Positions 1 through 7,791 are shown, numbered from the stretch's first letter. The stretch is DNA of 41,293 nucleotides from Acidobacteriota bacterium (GCA_013289685.1 JABCZL010000028.1:1-41293), one strand, 5' to 3'. Notes: generated by a model not told the origin, from the letters alone. Numbers and translations: made by a program.

Positions 1-2
1 TG

Positions 3-521
3 AACCTGGTTACCAGTCTCGCGACCTACGCTGCGATGACTCGCGAACTCGGGTTGCCCTTACGCTTTCCTGGCACCAAGGAGGGATGGAACACCCTCCA
101 GGAGACAACTGACGCAGAATTGTTCGGCCGCGCGACTTTGTGGGCTCTAGGTGAAGATAAAGCACGCAATGAAATCTTCAACGTATCGAACGGAGATGTC
201 TATCGCTGGAGGCAACTGTGGAATGAACTCGCCGCTTTCTACGATCTGCGAATCGCCGAGCCGCTTGCGATGTCTACTGTTTCCGAGATGAGCGAGAAGG
301 CTCTTTTGTGGGATGCAATGGTTGCCCGCTATGGCCTGCATGCCACGCCCTACGACCAGATTGCAAATTGGGCGTTCGTGGACTGGATGCTCAACTTCCG
401 GGAAGAAACAATCTTGAGCACAATTAAGATTCGCCAGGCGGGCTTTGCGGATTACATCGACACGCACCAGAGCTTTAGGCGGCAGCTCACCAGACTTCGC
501 GATCTGCGGATCGTCCCCTAG
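3..521 (+). CDS. SDR-family oxidoreductase, PRISE/progesterone 5-beta-reductase-like, C-terminal part
   Basis: The reading frame is already open at base 3, so the gene starts before the window; 172 residues are visible. The segment resembles the C-terminal substrate-binding half of atypical short-chain dehydrogenases of the PRISE type, with the stretches LGLPLRFPGT, TDAELFGRATLWAL, NEIFNVSNGD and a Trp-rich helix (YRWRQLWNELAAFY). In this family the N-terminal Rossmann fold and catalytic Tyr/Lys precede this part and would lie outside the window. Such enzymes reduce activated double bonds or carbonyls using NADPH; the substrate cannot be read from the sequence. It ends 86 bases before the next oxidoreductase, so the two may be co-transcribed. 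Family assignment is fairly secure, function is not. Confidence 0.75.
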   Translation, partial: NLVTSLATYAAMTRELGLPLRFPGTKEGWNTLQETTDAELFGRATLWALGEDKARNEIFNVSNGDVYRWRQLWNELAAFYDLRIAEPLAMSTVSEMSEKALLWDAMVARYGLHATPYDQIANWAFVDWMLNFREETILSTIKIRQAGFADYIDTHQSFRRQLTRLRDLRIVP

Positions 522-607
522 CGGTCCCGCGTGCGTTGCCGGCTGCGAATGAATTCGGGTGTCGTCCAAGGCTGACATCAGCGAAAGCTTCGAAGAGACT
601 ATCGAGA

Positions 608-2050
608 ATGACGATGACACACAGACCGTATCACTTTGTCGCTATTGTTGGAGGAGCGATCGCCGGCTCCGTCGCCGCAGAAATATTGGCGGACAATGGG
701 ATTCACGTGGTTGTCATTGAACAGAACAAAAAGCCTTATGGCAAGATTGAGGATGGACTGCCGCGCTGGCATCTGGAGCAACGCAAACAAGAGTACAGCC
801 GCATCGATGCTCGCCTAAGGAAGCCTGGTGTTTTCTTACTTCCCTGCACTCGGCTTGGCCGCGACCTGGACTTTCAGGATCTTTGCCACAACTGGGGCTT
901 TTCCGCGGTCATCCTGGCAAACGGAGCCTGGCGGGACAGAGAACTGGGAATACCCGGAGCGGAAGAATTCGTCGACAAGGGTTTGGTTTACCAGAATCCG
1001 TTCATCTATTGGTACAACCACAAGAATGAAGAAGACTACACAGGGCCGCACTACCAGGCTCCTGACGAGGCCTTGGTCGTAGGCGGTGGGCTTGCGTCGA
1101 TTGATGTCGCGAAGATTCTGCAGCTCGAAAACTATGAGCGTGTTCTTCGAGCACGCGGTGTTCAGACTAATGTGTATGAGCTCGAAAAGAAAGGTGTCCC
1201 AGCCGTCTGCAAGATGCACGGCATTACTCCTGAGGACCTTGGCATTAAAGGATGCCTTCTGATCTATCGCCGCCGGGGACAAGACATGCCGCTGGCTCAG
1301 CCTCCAGAAAATGCCACGCCCGATCAGATTGCTAAGACAGAAGCGATCCGTCAGAAGATGCTGCGCTTGGCGCAGGAAAAATACTTGTTTCGTGTTCAGG
1401 ATCGCAGGGTAGCAACGGGACTCCTTGTAGAGGACGGGCGGCTAGTGGGATTGAAAGTTGCGGAGACCAAAGTGGAAGGGCGAAAAGCAGAACCCGTGGC
1501 CGGCTCGGAGTACCAACTACGAGCGCCAATGGTAATTTCTTCGATCGGGTCCGTGCCTGAGAAGATTCCTGGCGTCGCCATGAGGGGCGAATATTACGAT
1601 TTCAACCATGAAACTCTGCCCCAATACGGCGAATCCGATCATGTATTCGGAGTGGGTAATGTCGTGACCGGACAAGGCAATATTCGCTCGTCACTGTTAC
1701 ACAGCCAGGAAGTTGCCACCAAACTCATCGAAAACTACATTGGCGTCGCGGACGAGGGCACAACGCCCGCGAGGTTTTACGCGGGCGCGGAAGCCCGAGG
1801 AACGGCGCAAGCCCAGGCTGTTCGGGATCGAGTCCAGGTCATGCGAGGTCTGTCATACCACGAAGTCGCAGCGATCGAGCAGAGGATTCGGGCCTTTCAA
1901 GAGCGAGTAGGCTACACCGGTGACTACGACTCCTGGATTGCCAGTGGGACAGCTTCGATTACCGCTGATCAGATGGACTTTCTGACAGACATCGCGCTGG
2001 AAGCCACTCGCCAAAGTTCGGCTGCATTTTATTGCACCGCATGCCGTTGA
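608..2050 (+). CDS. FAD/NAD(P)-dependent oxidoreductase
   Basis: A 480-residue flavoprotein resembling ferredoxin/adrenodoxin-NADP reductases and the small subunit of glutamate synthase. An N-terminal dinucleotide fold (VAIVGGAIAG, residues ~11-20, then VVVIEQ) binds FAD. A second fold (ALVVGGGLASIDVAK, ~155-169) would bind NAD(P). A late FAD-contact motif (GVGNVVTGQGNIRSS, ~347-361) is followed by a helical C-terminal extension. The first Gly motif has GGAIAG where GxGxxG is usual, which is tolerated in some members. An upstream start at 536 is possible, but the 24 extra residues look non-coding; ATGs at 608 and 614 place the Rossmann strand near the N-terminus as expected. No clear Shine-Dalgarno sequence is seen. 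It lies 25 bases before an SDR gene on the same strand. The electron partner is unknown; no ferredoxin gene is adjacent. Confidence 0.8.
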   Translation: MTMTHRPYHFVAIVGGAIAGSVAAEILADNGIHVVVIEQNKKPYGKIEDGLPRWHLEQRKQEYSRIDARLRKPGVFLLPCTRLGRDLDFQDLCHNWGFSAVILANGAWRDRELGIPGAEEFVDKGLVYQNPFIYWYNHKNEEDYTGPHYQAPDEALVVGGGLASIDVAKILQLENYERVLRARGVQTNVYELEKKGVPAVCKMHGITPEDLGIKGCLLIYRRRGQDMPLAQPPENATPDQIAKTEAIRQKMLRLAQEKYLFRVQDRRVATGLLVEDGRLVGLKVAETKVEGRKAEPVAGSEYQLRAPMVISSIGSVPEKIPGVAMRGEYYDFNHETLPQYGESDHVFGVGNVVTGQGNIRSSLLHSQEVATKLIENYIGVADEGTTPARFYAGAEARGTAQAQAVRDRVQVMRGLSYHEVAAIEQRIRAFQERVGYTGDYDSWIASGTASITADQMDFLTDIALEATRQSSAAFYCTACR

Positions 2051-2075
2051 CGAACTGAATGAGAGGGAATGCAAA

Positions 2076-2843
2076 ATGACTACGCTTCAAGACAAAACAG
2101 CACTGGTGACTGGGGCGTCACGCGGCATCGGCCGCGCGACGGCAGCGGCACTTGCTAGGGCCGGGGCACACGTCCTTGTTCACTATGGCCGCTCCGCGCA
2201 GGAAGCGGAATCTCTCGTCTCCGAGATCCAAGCGCAAGGCGGACGCGCAAATGCGATCTCGGCGGATCTGGGAACTCCGAGCGGTGCTGCGCTGCTAGCA
2301 AAACAGGTGCGCTCAATCGTCGGTGATCGATTGGATGTGCTTGTGCTCAACGCCGGAATCAGCAAGGCGGCACGCATCGCCGATTACACGGTAGAGGACT
2401 TTGACAACCTCTTTGCGACGAACGTCCGAAGCCCATTCTTCCTGGTGCAGCAACTCTTGCCAATCCTTGGTGAGGGCTCAAACATCGTTCTTATCTCTTC
2501 CGCTGTAGCTCGTACGGTGGTGGGCAAGCCCGGTTTGGAAAACCCTTCAATTCTTGCTTACGCCTCTACCAAAGGAGCAATTGAGACTCTGGTCAAACAC
2601 TGGGCGGCCATTCTCGGGCCAAGTGGCATACGCGTAAATGCCGTCGCACCGGGAGTAATCGACACGGATATGTCGAATTTTACGAAGACAGAAGCGGGCC
2701 GCGAAGTCACGCTGGGGATGCAGGCATTGAAGCGAATTGGCAAACCTGAAGACGTCGCCGACGTAGTCGCTTTTGTGGCGTCCGATGGGGCGCGCTGGAT
2801 CACAGGTGCGAGCATTCCGGTCGATGGCGGCTCGAAGCTTTAG
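2076..2843 (+). CDS. SDR family oxidoreductase (classical)
   Basis: A 255-residue classical short-chain dehydrogenase/reductase of normal length. The cofactor motif TGASRGIGRA lies at residues ~12-21, NAGIS near 91, a catalytic Ser in LISSAVA (~140), and the YxxxK catalytic pair in YASTK (Tyr162, Lys166). The C-terminal WITGASIPVDGG is the usual family ending. The start is well supported by a purine-rich site (GAGAGGGAA) just upstream of ATG 2076. It probably reduces a ketone or oxidises an alcohol with NADP(H); the substrate is not evident. It sits between the FAD oxidoreductase and the DUF427 gene with short gaps, consistent with one operon. Confidence 0.9.
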   Translation: MTTLQDKTALVTGASRGIGRATAAALARAGAHVLVHYGRSAQEAESLVSEIQAQGGRANAISADLGTPSGAALLAKQVRSIVGDRLDVLVLNAGISKAARIADYTVEDFDNLFATNVRSPFFLVQQLLPILGEGSNIVLISSAVARTVVGKPGLENPSILAYASTKGAIETLVKHWAAILGPSGIRVNAVAPGVIDTDMSNFTKTEAGREVTLGMQALKRIGKPEDVADVVAFVASDGARWITGASIPVDGGSKL

Positions 2844-2863
2844 CTGACAAAGTGAGGAGCTCA

Positions 2864-3256
2864 ATGGAGACAAAGACGACCAAAGGTAAGGAGATCAGAA
2901 TTCCTGGGCCGGACCATCCCATTACGATTTCTCCGGCTGAGGGCAAGGTGCGTGTAACGGTCGCCGGAAAGATCGTCGCGGAATCGGCGCAAGCGCTTAG
3001 GCTGGAGGAGAAAGGATATCCACCTGTTTACTACTTGCCGCGCAAGGATGCGGACATGTCGTTGCTCGTTCGGACCACGCATTACACCTATTGTCCGTAC
3101 AAGGGTGATTGTACCTACTACAGCATTCCCATCGGCGGATCGAAATCGGAATACGCCGTTTGGACATACGAAAAACCTTACGAGGCAGTCGCCCAGATTA
3201 AAGAACACCTGGCGTTTTATCCCTCACGGGTCGATGCAATCGAAGTGATCTCCTAA
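2864..3256 (+). CDS. DUF427 domain-containing protein
   Basis: A 130-residue protein that matches the DUF427 pattern: GPDHPITI near the N-terminus, a beta-rich body (GKVRVTVAGKIVAES), then YYLPRKDADMSLL, the CPYKGDCTYYSI segment and a C-terminal WTYEKPYEAV followed by HLAFYPSRVD. The family is widespread and its reaction is not established. An upstream GTG at 2852 is possible, but the ATG at 2864 has AGGAG five bases before it and is preferred. It follows the SDR stop by 20 bases and precedes the SnoaL-like gene by 17, so co-transcription is likely. Family call is strong, function unknown. Confidence 0.9.
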   Translation: METKTTKGKEIRIPGPDHPITISPAEGKVRVTVAGKIVAESAQALRLEEKGYPPVYYLPRKDADMSLLVRTTHYTYCPYKGDCTYYSIPIGGSKSEYAVWTYEKPYEAVAQIKEHLAFYPSRVDAIEVIS

Positions 3257-3273
3257 GCATGAAAGGAATCAAC

Positions 3274-3681
3274 ATGCCGAAGACTACGCCCGAACAAAAC
3301 AAGGCCCTCGTCCTGGAAGCGTTCGACACACTCTTCAACAAGCGCGACTATGCAGCCGCGGAACGATTCTGGTCGCCAGACTACATCCAGCACAGCGCTC
3401 ATATCGCACCCGGCCGCGATGGTCTGTTCAATCTCATCAAGAGCCTTCCGCCCACGTTGAAGTACGAACCGGGATCGATCGTGGCTGAGGGAGACCTAGT
3501 GATCGTGCATGGGCGATTTAGCGGTTTCGGTGCTCCTGTGAATTGGATTGCCGCGGATATCGTCCGCATGCAACGCGGAATCCTGATCGAGCATTGGGAC
3601 GTCATTCAGGATGAAGCGACGGAGGAACAGTCAATAAGCAAGCGGCCCATGTTCGGAGCTACATTCCCGACGTACGCTTGA
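3274..3681 (+). CDS. SnoaL-like / NTF2-fold protein (ester cyclase-like)
   Basis: A 135-residue single-domain protein of the SnoaL/NTF2-like fold. The N-terminal helix (NKALVLEAFDTLFNKRDYAAAERFW) is followed by the family signature SPDYIQHSAHIAPGRDG, then strands around VAEGDLVIVHGRFSG and the end-strand GILIEHWDVIQ. SnoaL-like proteins are found as polyketide cyclases and as uncharacterised stress or detoxification proteins. ATG 3274 has AAGGA six bases upstream; the earlier ATG at 3259 lacks a site. It belongs to the same + strand run as the DUF427 and SDR genes. The conserved His and Asp positions are present, but a substrate cannot be inferred. Confidence 0.85.
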   Translation: MPKTTPEQNKALVLEAFDTLFNKRDYAAAERFWSPDYIQHSAHIAPGRDGLFNLIKSLPPTLKYEPGSIVAEGDLVIVHGRFSGFGAPVNWIAADIVRMQRGILIEHWDVIQDEATEEQSISKRPMFGATFPTYA

Positions 3682-3711
3682 AAAAGAACAAGTCTCCACG
3701 TGGGTTTACGA

Positions 3712-4176
3712 ATGAATACAGCCCGTCAAGGTGGCCCTCGCATCGAACTGCAGCGCTCTTTGCCAAGCAAGGTGGCTGCGATTTCTCCCTTCGTGGATAA
3801 GCTCATGCTCTTGATCAGGAAGTGCGGCTGTGTTCCTGAGAGCGAGAGCGACGTTGAGATTGCCTTGCGCGAAGCCCTCGCAAACGCAATCGTTCACGGA
3901 AATCATGAGAACCCCGGAAAGCGCGTCCATGTTCGCTGGCGCTGTGGACCTAGTGAAATCTCAATCGCGGTAAAAGACGAGGGACGAGGATTTGACGCTA
4001 ATAAGATAGCGGATCCGACTGCTCCCGAGAATACCGGATCCGTTCATGGTCGTGGGATTTACCTGATGAAAGCGTTGATGGATGAAGTGCGCTTCGAAGA
4101 GGGTGGGGTTGTCGTTCATATGCGAAAAAGCACCAGCCAAGCAGCCAACGATGCACAGAGGGACTCGCGGGAGTAG
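3712..4176 (+). CDS. ATP-binding protein, RsbW/SpoIIAB-like anti-sigma regulatory factor
   Basis: A 154-residue stand-alone HATPase_c domain. The N-box is EALANAIVHGNHENP (residues ~53-67), the G1 box DEGRGFD (~89-95) and the G2 box GRGIYLMKALMDEV (~113-126), the order found in RsbW/SpoIIAB-type serine kinases that bind a sigma factor or phosphorylate a STAS antagonist. GTG 3700 is an alternative start adding four residues. It follows the SnoaL-like gene by about 30 bases and is separated from the DisA-like gene by 225 bases. No STAS partner lies next to it; the only STAS protein in the window is at 27462-28499. The kinase family is clear, the target is unknown. Confidence 0.85.
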   Translation: MNTARQGGPRIELQRSLPSKVAAISPFVDKLMLLIRKCGCVPESESDVEIALREALANAIVHGNHENPGKRVHVRWRCGPSEISIAVKDEGRGFDANKIADPTAPENTGSVHGRGIYLMKALMDEVRFEEGGVVVHMRKSTSQAANDAQRDSRE

Positions 4177-4401
4177 GTCAGTTTCCGATTACGATTCGAA
4201 ATCGATACCGATACCGAGAGCATAGATGGAGAGAAACCTTATGTGTGCCATTCTCCAAGCTAGTACCCTCGGAAGTTGTCGCAAGAACCACTGGCAACGA
4301 TTCAGCAGAAGGATGCCTGCATCTTCTTGGTATGGGTTTCATCCAAAGCAGAGTGCATTTACGCTACAGTCGTCGTCTAGCCGAAGCGAGGAGTTTGATG
4401 G

Positions 4402-4989
4402 ATGTTTGAGAGCATTCTCTGCCAGGTAACGGAATATGATCCTGACGTCCTAGAGTCCCTGATTGGCCTCGCAGTCGAAATTGCGCGCGAGGGGCGAGAG
4501 GGAAGACGCGTAGGCACGCTTTTTACACTCGGGGACGAGATTGCCGTGCTCGCGAGATCTAGACCGTTGATTCTGGATCCGTTATCGGGGCATCCTGAGT
4601 CTTCACTCCATCTCACCAATCTCAATCTACGCGGAACGATCAAGGAATTGGCACAGCTGGACGGCGGGTTCGTGGTCAGTCGCGAAGGAATTGTCCTTTC
4701 CGCGTGCCGCTATCTCGATGCCGTGGCTGCACAAGTGGATGTCCCGCTGGGACTCGGCAGCCGTCACATTGCCGCCGCGAACATGAGTGCTGTCACCAAG
4801 GCGGTGGGTATTGTGGTTTCTGAGAGTTCGGTGGTACGGCTATTCTGTCATGGACAGCTGGTCGGCGAAATCATTCCCGAGATTTGGATGATGGATCACG
4901 CTCACCTGCGTGGCACCGTGAAGAGGGAACAAGTCGGCGAACTGACGATTCTGACACCAAATCTGCGATCAGCCTCGATCGCGAAGTGA
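4402..4989 (+). CDS. Divergent DisA_N / DacZ-like diadenylate cyclase domain protein
   Basis: A 195-residue protein whose C-terminal ~120 residues match the DisA_N (DAC) nucleotide-binding fold that makes c-di-AMP from two ATP. The metal-site motif normally DGA reads DGG (residues 87-89). The RHR motif reads RHI (121-123) inside GLGSRHIAAANMS, followed by VGIVVSESSVVRLFCHGQL. The pattern GLGxRHxAAA with SES resembles the archaeal DacZ form more than bacterial DisA or CdaA. The N-terminal part (DPDVLESLIGLAVEIAREG, then VGTLFTLGDE) fits the N-terminal part of stand-alone DAC proteins. No membrane segment or HhH domain is present. GAGGAG lies about ten bases before ATG 4402. Activity is uncertain because of the motif changes. 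Confidence 0.75.
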   Translation: MFESILCQVTEYDPDVLESLIGLAVEIAREGREGRRVGTLFTLGDEIAVLARSRPLILDPLSGHPESSLHLTNLNLRGTIKELAQLDGGFVVSREGIVLSACRYLDAVAAQVDVPLGLGSRHIAAANMSAVTKAVGIVVSESSVVRLFCHGQLVGEIIPEIWMMDHAHLRGTVKREQVGELTILTPNLRSASIAK

Positions 4990-5024
4990 GCGCGACTAAC
5001 CACTGATACACGCGACTGAAACTC

Positions 5025-5255
5025 ATGACGACGCTGCAGGAATTCAGGTGTGAAGTCTGTGGACTGGTGACCACAAATCCTGTCCACTGGTTCGTGATTC
5101 GATGTGGAGATTCCGATCTCACCGTGCATCGGTGGAATTCTGAAGCCGCCAACGCGACCGGAGTGCGGCATTACTGCGGCGAAGCTCACGCCGAGGTATA
5201 CATCAGTCGCTGGTTTGAGTCAGTGTGCGCGCCGCCGAAACCAAGTTTTAAGTAG
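5025..5255 (+). CDS. Small Cys/His protein of unknown function
   Basis: A 76-residue protein that I do not recognise as a named family. It has a CEVCGLVT pair (CxxC) near residue 9, a second Cys at about residue 27 (RCGDSD), a histidine in TVHRW, and HYCGEAHAEVYISRWFESVC near the end. The CxxC...C...HxC pattern suggests a metal site, perhaps a small zinc ribbon. It begins 36 bases after the DisA-like gene and ends 51 bases before the convergent monooxygenase gene. The composition is not random and the frame is clean, so I believe it is a real gene. Confidence 0.6.
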   Translation: MTTLQEFRCEVCGLVTTNPVHWFVIRCGDSDLTVHRWNSEAANATGVRHYCGEAHAEVYISRWFESVCAPPKPSFK

Positions 5256-5306
5256 ATGACTCGCCAGTGAGACGGCATTGCAGAGCGACCGGCGTTCACC
5301 AGGACT

Positions 5307-6335
5307 TCAGGCTTCCACGACTACGGTTGGCTTCACCTCAATCATCGTGGCAACGTCGGCCACTCGTCGATACGACTCAATCCTGTCCGCATGCTCATAG
5401 GCGTCAGTTACAACGATCACCTCGTCGGCGGCCGTATCTTCCACCAACTTCTCCAGCCCTGCCTTCACCGTCGCATCCGATCCCACAATCGCCGCGCGCA
5501 GCTTGCTCTCCACGGCCGCACGCTCATGGTCCTGCCATAGCGGCTTCATGGAATCGACTGGGGGCAACAGTTCGACTGGCTGGTTTCGAATTAGCCGCAG
5601 AAACCGCTGTTGCGGCGTGGTGAACAGCCGTCGGGGCCGCCGCATCCGTCTCCGCCGCAATCACCTGTACCGCTACCATGAAGTAGGGCTTCCGCAGTAC
5701 TTCGCTTGGCCGGAATTCTTCGCGGTATAGCTGAGCTGCTCGTATAAGTGCTCGGGAGCAAAGTGCGCCGCGAATGCGAACGGGAGTCCCTGCATCCCCG
5801 CCAGTTGTGCGCTGAAGCCGCTCGACCCGAGCAACGTGATCGGCACATTGCTCCCCTGTCCGGGAATCGCTTTCACCACTTGCCCTGGCCGCTCCGGGCC
5901 CAGGTAGGTCTGCAATTCGGCGAGGAGTGCGGGAAAATCGTCGCCACTCTGCTGCAAATCTCTTCGCAAAGCCCGCATCGTTTGAAAGTCGCCGCCCGGA
6001 GCCCGTCCCAGCCCTAAATCAATTCGACCTGGGTACAGCGCCTCCAGCGTCCCGAACTGTTCCGCCACCACCAGAGGTGCGTGGTTTGGCAGCATCACTC
6101 CACCACTGCCCACTCGAATCGTCTTGGTCGCTGCCGCCACATGCCCAATCAGCACGGGCGTCGCCGAGCACGCCAGTCCAGGAATGGAGTGATGTTCTGC
6201 CAGCCAATAGCGCTGGTATCCCCACTGCTCCACGTGCTGCGCCAGGTTCACCGATCGGGCAATCGCGCTGCCTGCGGACTCACTGGCTCGCATGCTCACA
6301 AGATCAAGTACTGAAACAGCTAACCCCTTATCCAT
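5307..6335 (-). pseudogene. LLM-class flavin-dependent oxidoreductase with two compensating frameshifts
   Basis: The minus strand encodes a luciferase-like monooxygenase (single-component, MsnO8-like) of about 342 residues if two single-base errors are ignored. The N-terminal part is intact: LAVSVLDL, RYWLAEHHSIPG, VGSGGVMLPNHAPL, PGRIDLGLGRAPG. Frame is lost near 5714-5717, where AATTCC stands where an extra T would restore NFRPSEVLRKPY. The other frame then reads VLRKPYFMVAVQVIAAETDA, and frame is regained at the GGGG run 5633-5636 (one base too many), after which RRLFTTPQQRFLRLIRNQP continues normally to VVTDAYEHADR. As written a stop falls at 5673-5675. Either the gene is newly inactivated or these are sequencing errors. 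Confidence 0.85.
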
Positions 6336-6379
6336 GGTTGCTTAGATGAATCAGCCGGGAAAGCGATGCGACCCCGACA

Positions 6380-6445
6380 TCGGACGATAGCAACTTCGTA
6401 ACGGGAATCGAATCGTTTGTCGACGGTGGTTTTGCCGAGGTCTAG
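6380..6445 (+). pseudogene. Scar of an SDR gene (last 21 codons)
   Basis: In the + frame starting at 6380 the sequence reads SDDSNFVTGIESFVDGGF and ends AEV then TAG. This is the standard C-terminus of classical short-chain dehydrogenases, where xVTGxxxxVDGG forms the end strand at the dimer interface. Upstream in frame there is no SDR core: a stop (TGA) occurs at 6347-6349, inside the 5' region of the divergent monooxygenase gene. The rest of the gene has therefore been deleted, leaving only the tail. The match is short but specific. Confidence 0.7.
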
Positions 6446-6463
6446 AGCGCGTAGAATGCCCAG

Positions 6464-6688
6464 GTGCTGCTGTACTACACATTCAACAAGACGTCCTTGT
6501 CCCCAGCCCTCAAGCATGCGGGGTGCGCGACGCTTGTGTCGGGCATCCTGGCTCAATCGGGAGGTTTCCTTCTCCATATGGTCAAGGGGCAGCCAAACCG
6601 CGCTTCCACCACCGTGACCACGATTGACGCCATATTACTCACCTGCGCTATTGCCGTATGGGTGTATGGGCTGTTTACCGCACACTAA
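6464..6688 (+). pseudogene. Hydrophobic membrane protein, probably 5'-truncated
   Basis: Reads 74 residues from a GTG, with NKTSLSPALKHAG, a hydrophobic helix (CATLVSGILAQSGGFLLHM), KGQPNRAS, and a second hydrophobic helix (AILLTCAIAVWVYGLF) before the stop. This looks like the C-terminal half of a small integral membrane protein. The frame is closed by TAG at 6452-6454 and the N-terminal residues (LLYYTFNK) look like the end of a first membrane helix, so the beginning is probably missing. It directly follows the SDR tail, in a stretch that appears to be made of gene remnants. I do not know the family. Confidence 0.45.
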
Positions 6689-6845
6689 TGGGCTTACGCT
6701 GACCGACCGGCGCCGCCGAGTACCACCCTAGCGTGGTCAAAAAGGCTGTAGCAGCCTATGAAACAGGGGAAGCGGACAAACATGTTGGAACAGATCAACT
6801 GAGCTGGAGAAGCACCTGTTTAGCAGGATAATCGTCCGCACAAAT
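6689..6845. other. Short unassigned interval with a possible coding fragment
   Basis: A frame from 6703 reads about 40 residues including EYHPSVVKKAVAAYETGEAD before TAA, and a one-base shift would continue as ELEKHLF. This has the look of a degraded helical protein end, but I cannot name it and it may be chance. Confidence 0.25.
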
Positions 6846-7511
6846 TCATCCACACATCCGGTTGATGTCGCGATTCTCAAGGACAGGTCTGGGAAAACCG
6901 CGCTTCGTTACGCTCAACATGGCGCGACCGAGGCATTCAGTCGTTGTCACGTAGTTCGGGAAAAGCATCTTCCATAACGGATAGAGGGGTCTCATCAAAG
7001 CGTAAGCCGCCCCGTACCACCTGGTCTTGGTGCGAATTCCATGAAGGGGCTGAATGTACGCAGGGCGAAACAGGAACACAGCCTTGAACGGCATCTGCAA
7101 TAGCGCGTTTTCCGTTCTGCCCTTTACCCGCGCCCACATGCTTCGCCCGCGCTCGGTACTGTCGGTTCCTGCCCCAGATACGTAGATGAAGGTCATTGTC
7201 GGATTCAGCTTGGCTAAGGTTTTAGCCACCGAGACCGTCAGATCGTATGTCACGCGCTGATACGCCTCCTCCTTCATCCCTACTGACGAGACGCCGAGGC
7301 AGAAGAAACATGCGTCGTAGCCTGAGAGCCTGTCTTCAATCGCCGCGAGATCAGAAACATCTTGGTGTACGACTTCGCGCAGTTTGTCATGCTCCGGCAG
7401 GCTGGCGTTGCGGACAACCGCGAGGACGCTCTCGACATCAGGGTCGAGCAGACACTCTCGCAAGGCGCCCTGCCCGACCATTCCCGTCGCTCCGAAGAGA
7501 ACCACTTTCAC
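6846..7511 (-). CDS. NAD(P)H-binding protein (atypical SDR / NmrA-like)
   Basis: A 221-residue protein with an N-terminal Rossmann fold, VVLFGATGMVGQGALRECL, the GATGxxG form used by atypical SDRs, followed by acidic contact residues and FFCLGVSSVGMKEEAY. YVSGAGTDSTERGRSMW places Ser/Thr near the nucleotide. The expected YxxxK is not present, but W-x-x-V-K-G-RTE (residues ~127-136) is at the usual position. The C-terminal part (LFRPAYIQP) is typical of this family, which in other bacteria includes quinone-reductase-like and sugar-modifying members. The start is GTG 7511 with TAGGAG about ten bases upstream. It looks intact although its neighbours on both sides are remnants. Function unknown. 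Confidence 0.85.
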   Translation of the reverse strand: MKVVLFGATGMVGQGALRECLLDPDVESVLAVVRNASLPEHDKLREVVHQDVSDLAAIEDRLSGYDACFFCLGVSSVGMKEEAYQRVTYDLTVSVAKTLAKLNPTMTFIYVSGAGTDSTERGRSMWARVKGRTENALLQMPFKAVFLFRPAYIQPLHGIRTKTRWYGAAYALMRPLYPLWKMLFPNYVTTTECLGRAMLSVTKRGFPRPVLENRDINRMCG

Positions 7512-7660
7512 TTGACCGTCTCCTACTTCTCAGAAGGCGCATACCAGAGCGAGTTCGCCGACCATCGACTGCACGAGAGGCATTGGGTTTCACTCCACTG
7601 GTGCAGGCACAGTTCGTTCGTCCGGCCGAGACGTTTCAGAGTCGCTCTGGGGCACCGAAG

Positions 7661-7678
7661 TGTAGCTAAAGTGTAGCT
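7661..7678 (+). repeat. Two TGTAGCT repeats at 11-bp spacing
   Basis: TGTAGCT occurs at 7661-7667 and 7672-7678, exactly 11 bases apart, and an inverted triplet of the same 7-mer lies at 7763-7791. One helical turn of spacing is typical of protein-binding arrays. Beside an att-like site and an integrase remnant, arm-type integrase or excisionase sites are the simplest reading. Confidence 0.6.
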
Positions 7679-7762
7679 TATGAGCGGTGGAGCGGTGGGT
7701 TAGAATGATCCCCTCTCCTCCAGTGGATTCGAAGACATTCCTCTCCTCCAGAGAGCTAAGAA

Positions 7763-7791
7763 AGCTACAAAGAAGCTACAAGAAAGCTACA
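7763..7791 (-). repeat. Three AGCTACA repeats at 11-bp spacing
   Basis: AGCTACA (the reverse complement of the pair at 7661-7678) starts at 7763, 7774 and 7785, each exactly 11 bases from the last. A degenerate copy (AGCTAAG) is at 7754 and another (AGTAGCT) at 7871. The two arrays point towards each other across about 85 bases. They are best read as binding sites of the integrase whose remnant lies downstream. Confidence 0.6.

Noticed and set aside
4226..4429. 67-residue + strand open frame before the DisA-like gene
   Set aside because: It overlaps the DisA-like start, has no recognisable motif and low-complexity Ser/Arg content; probably chance.
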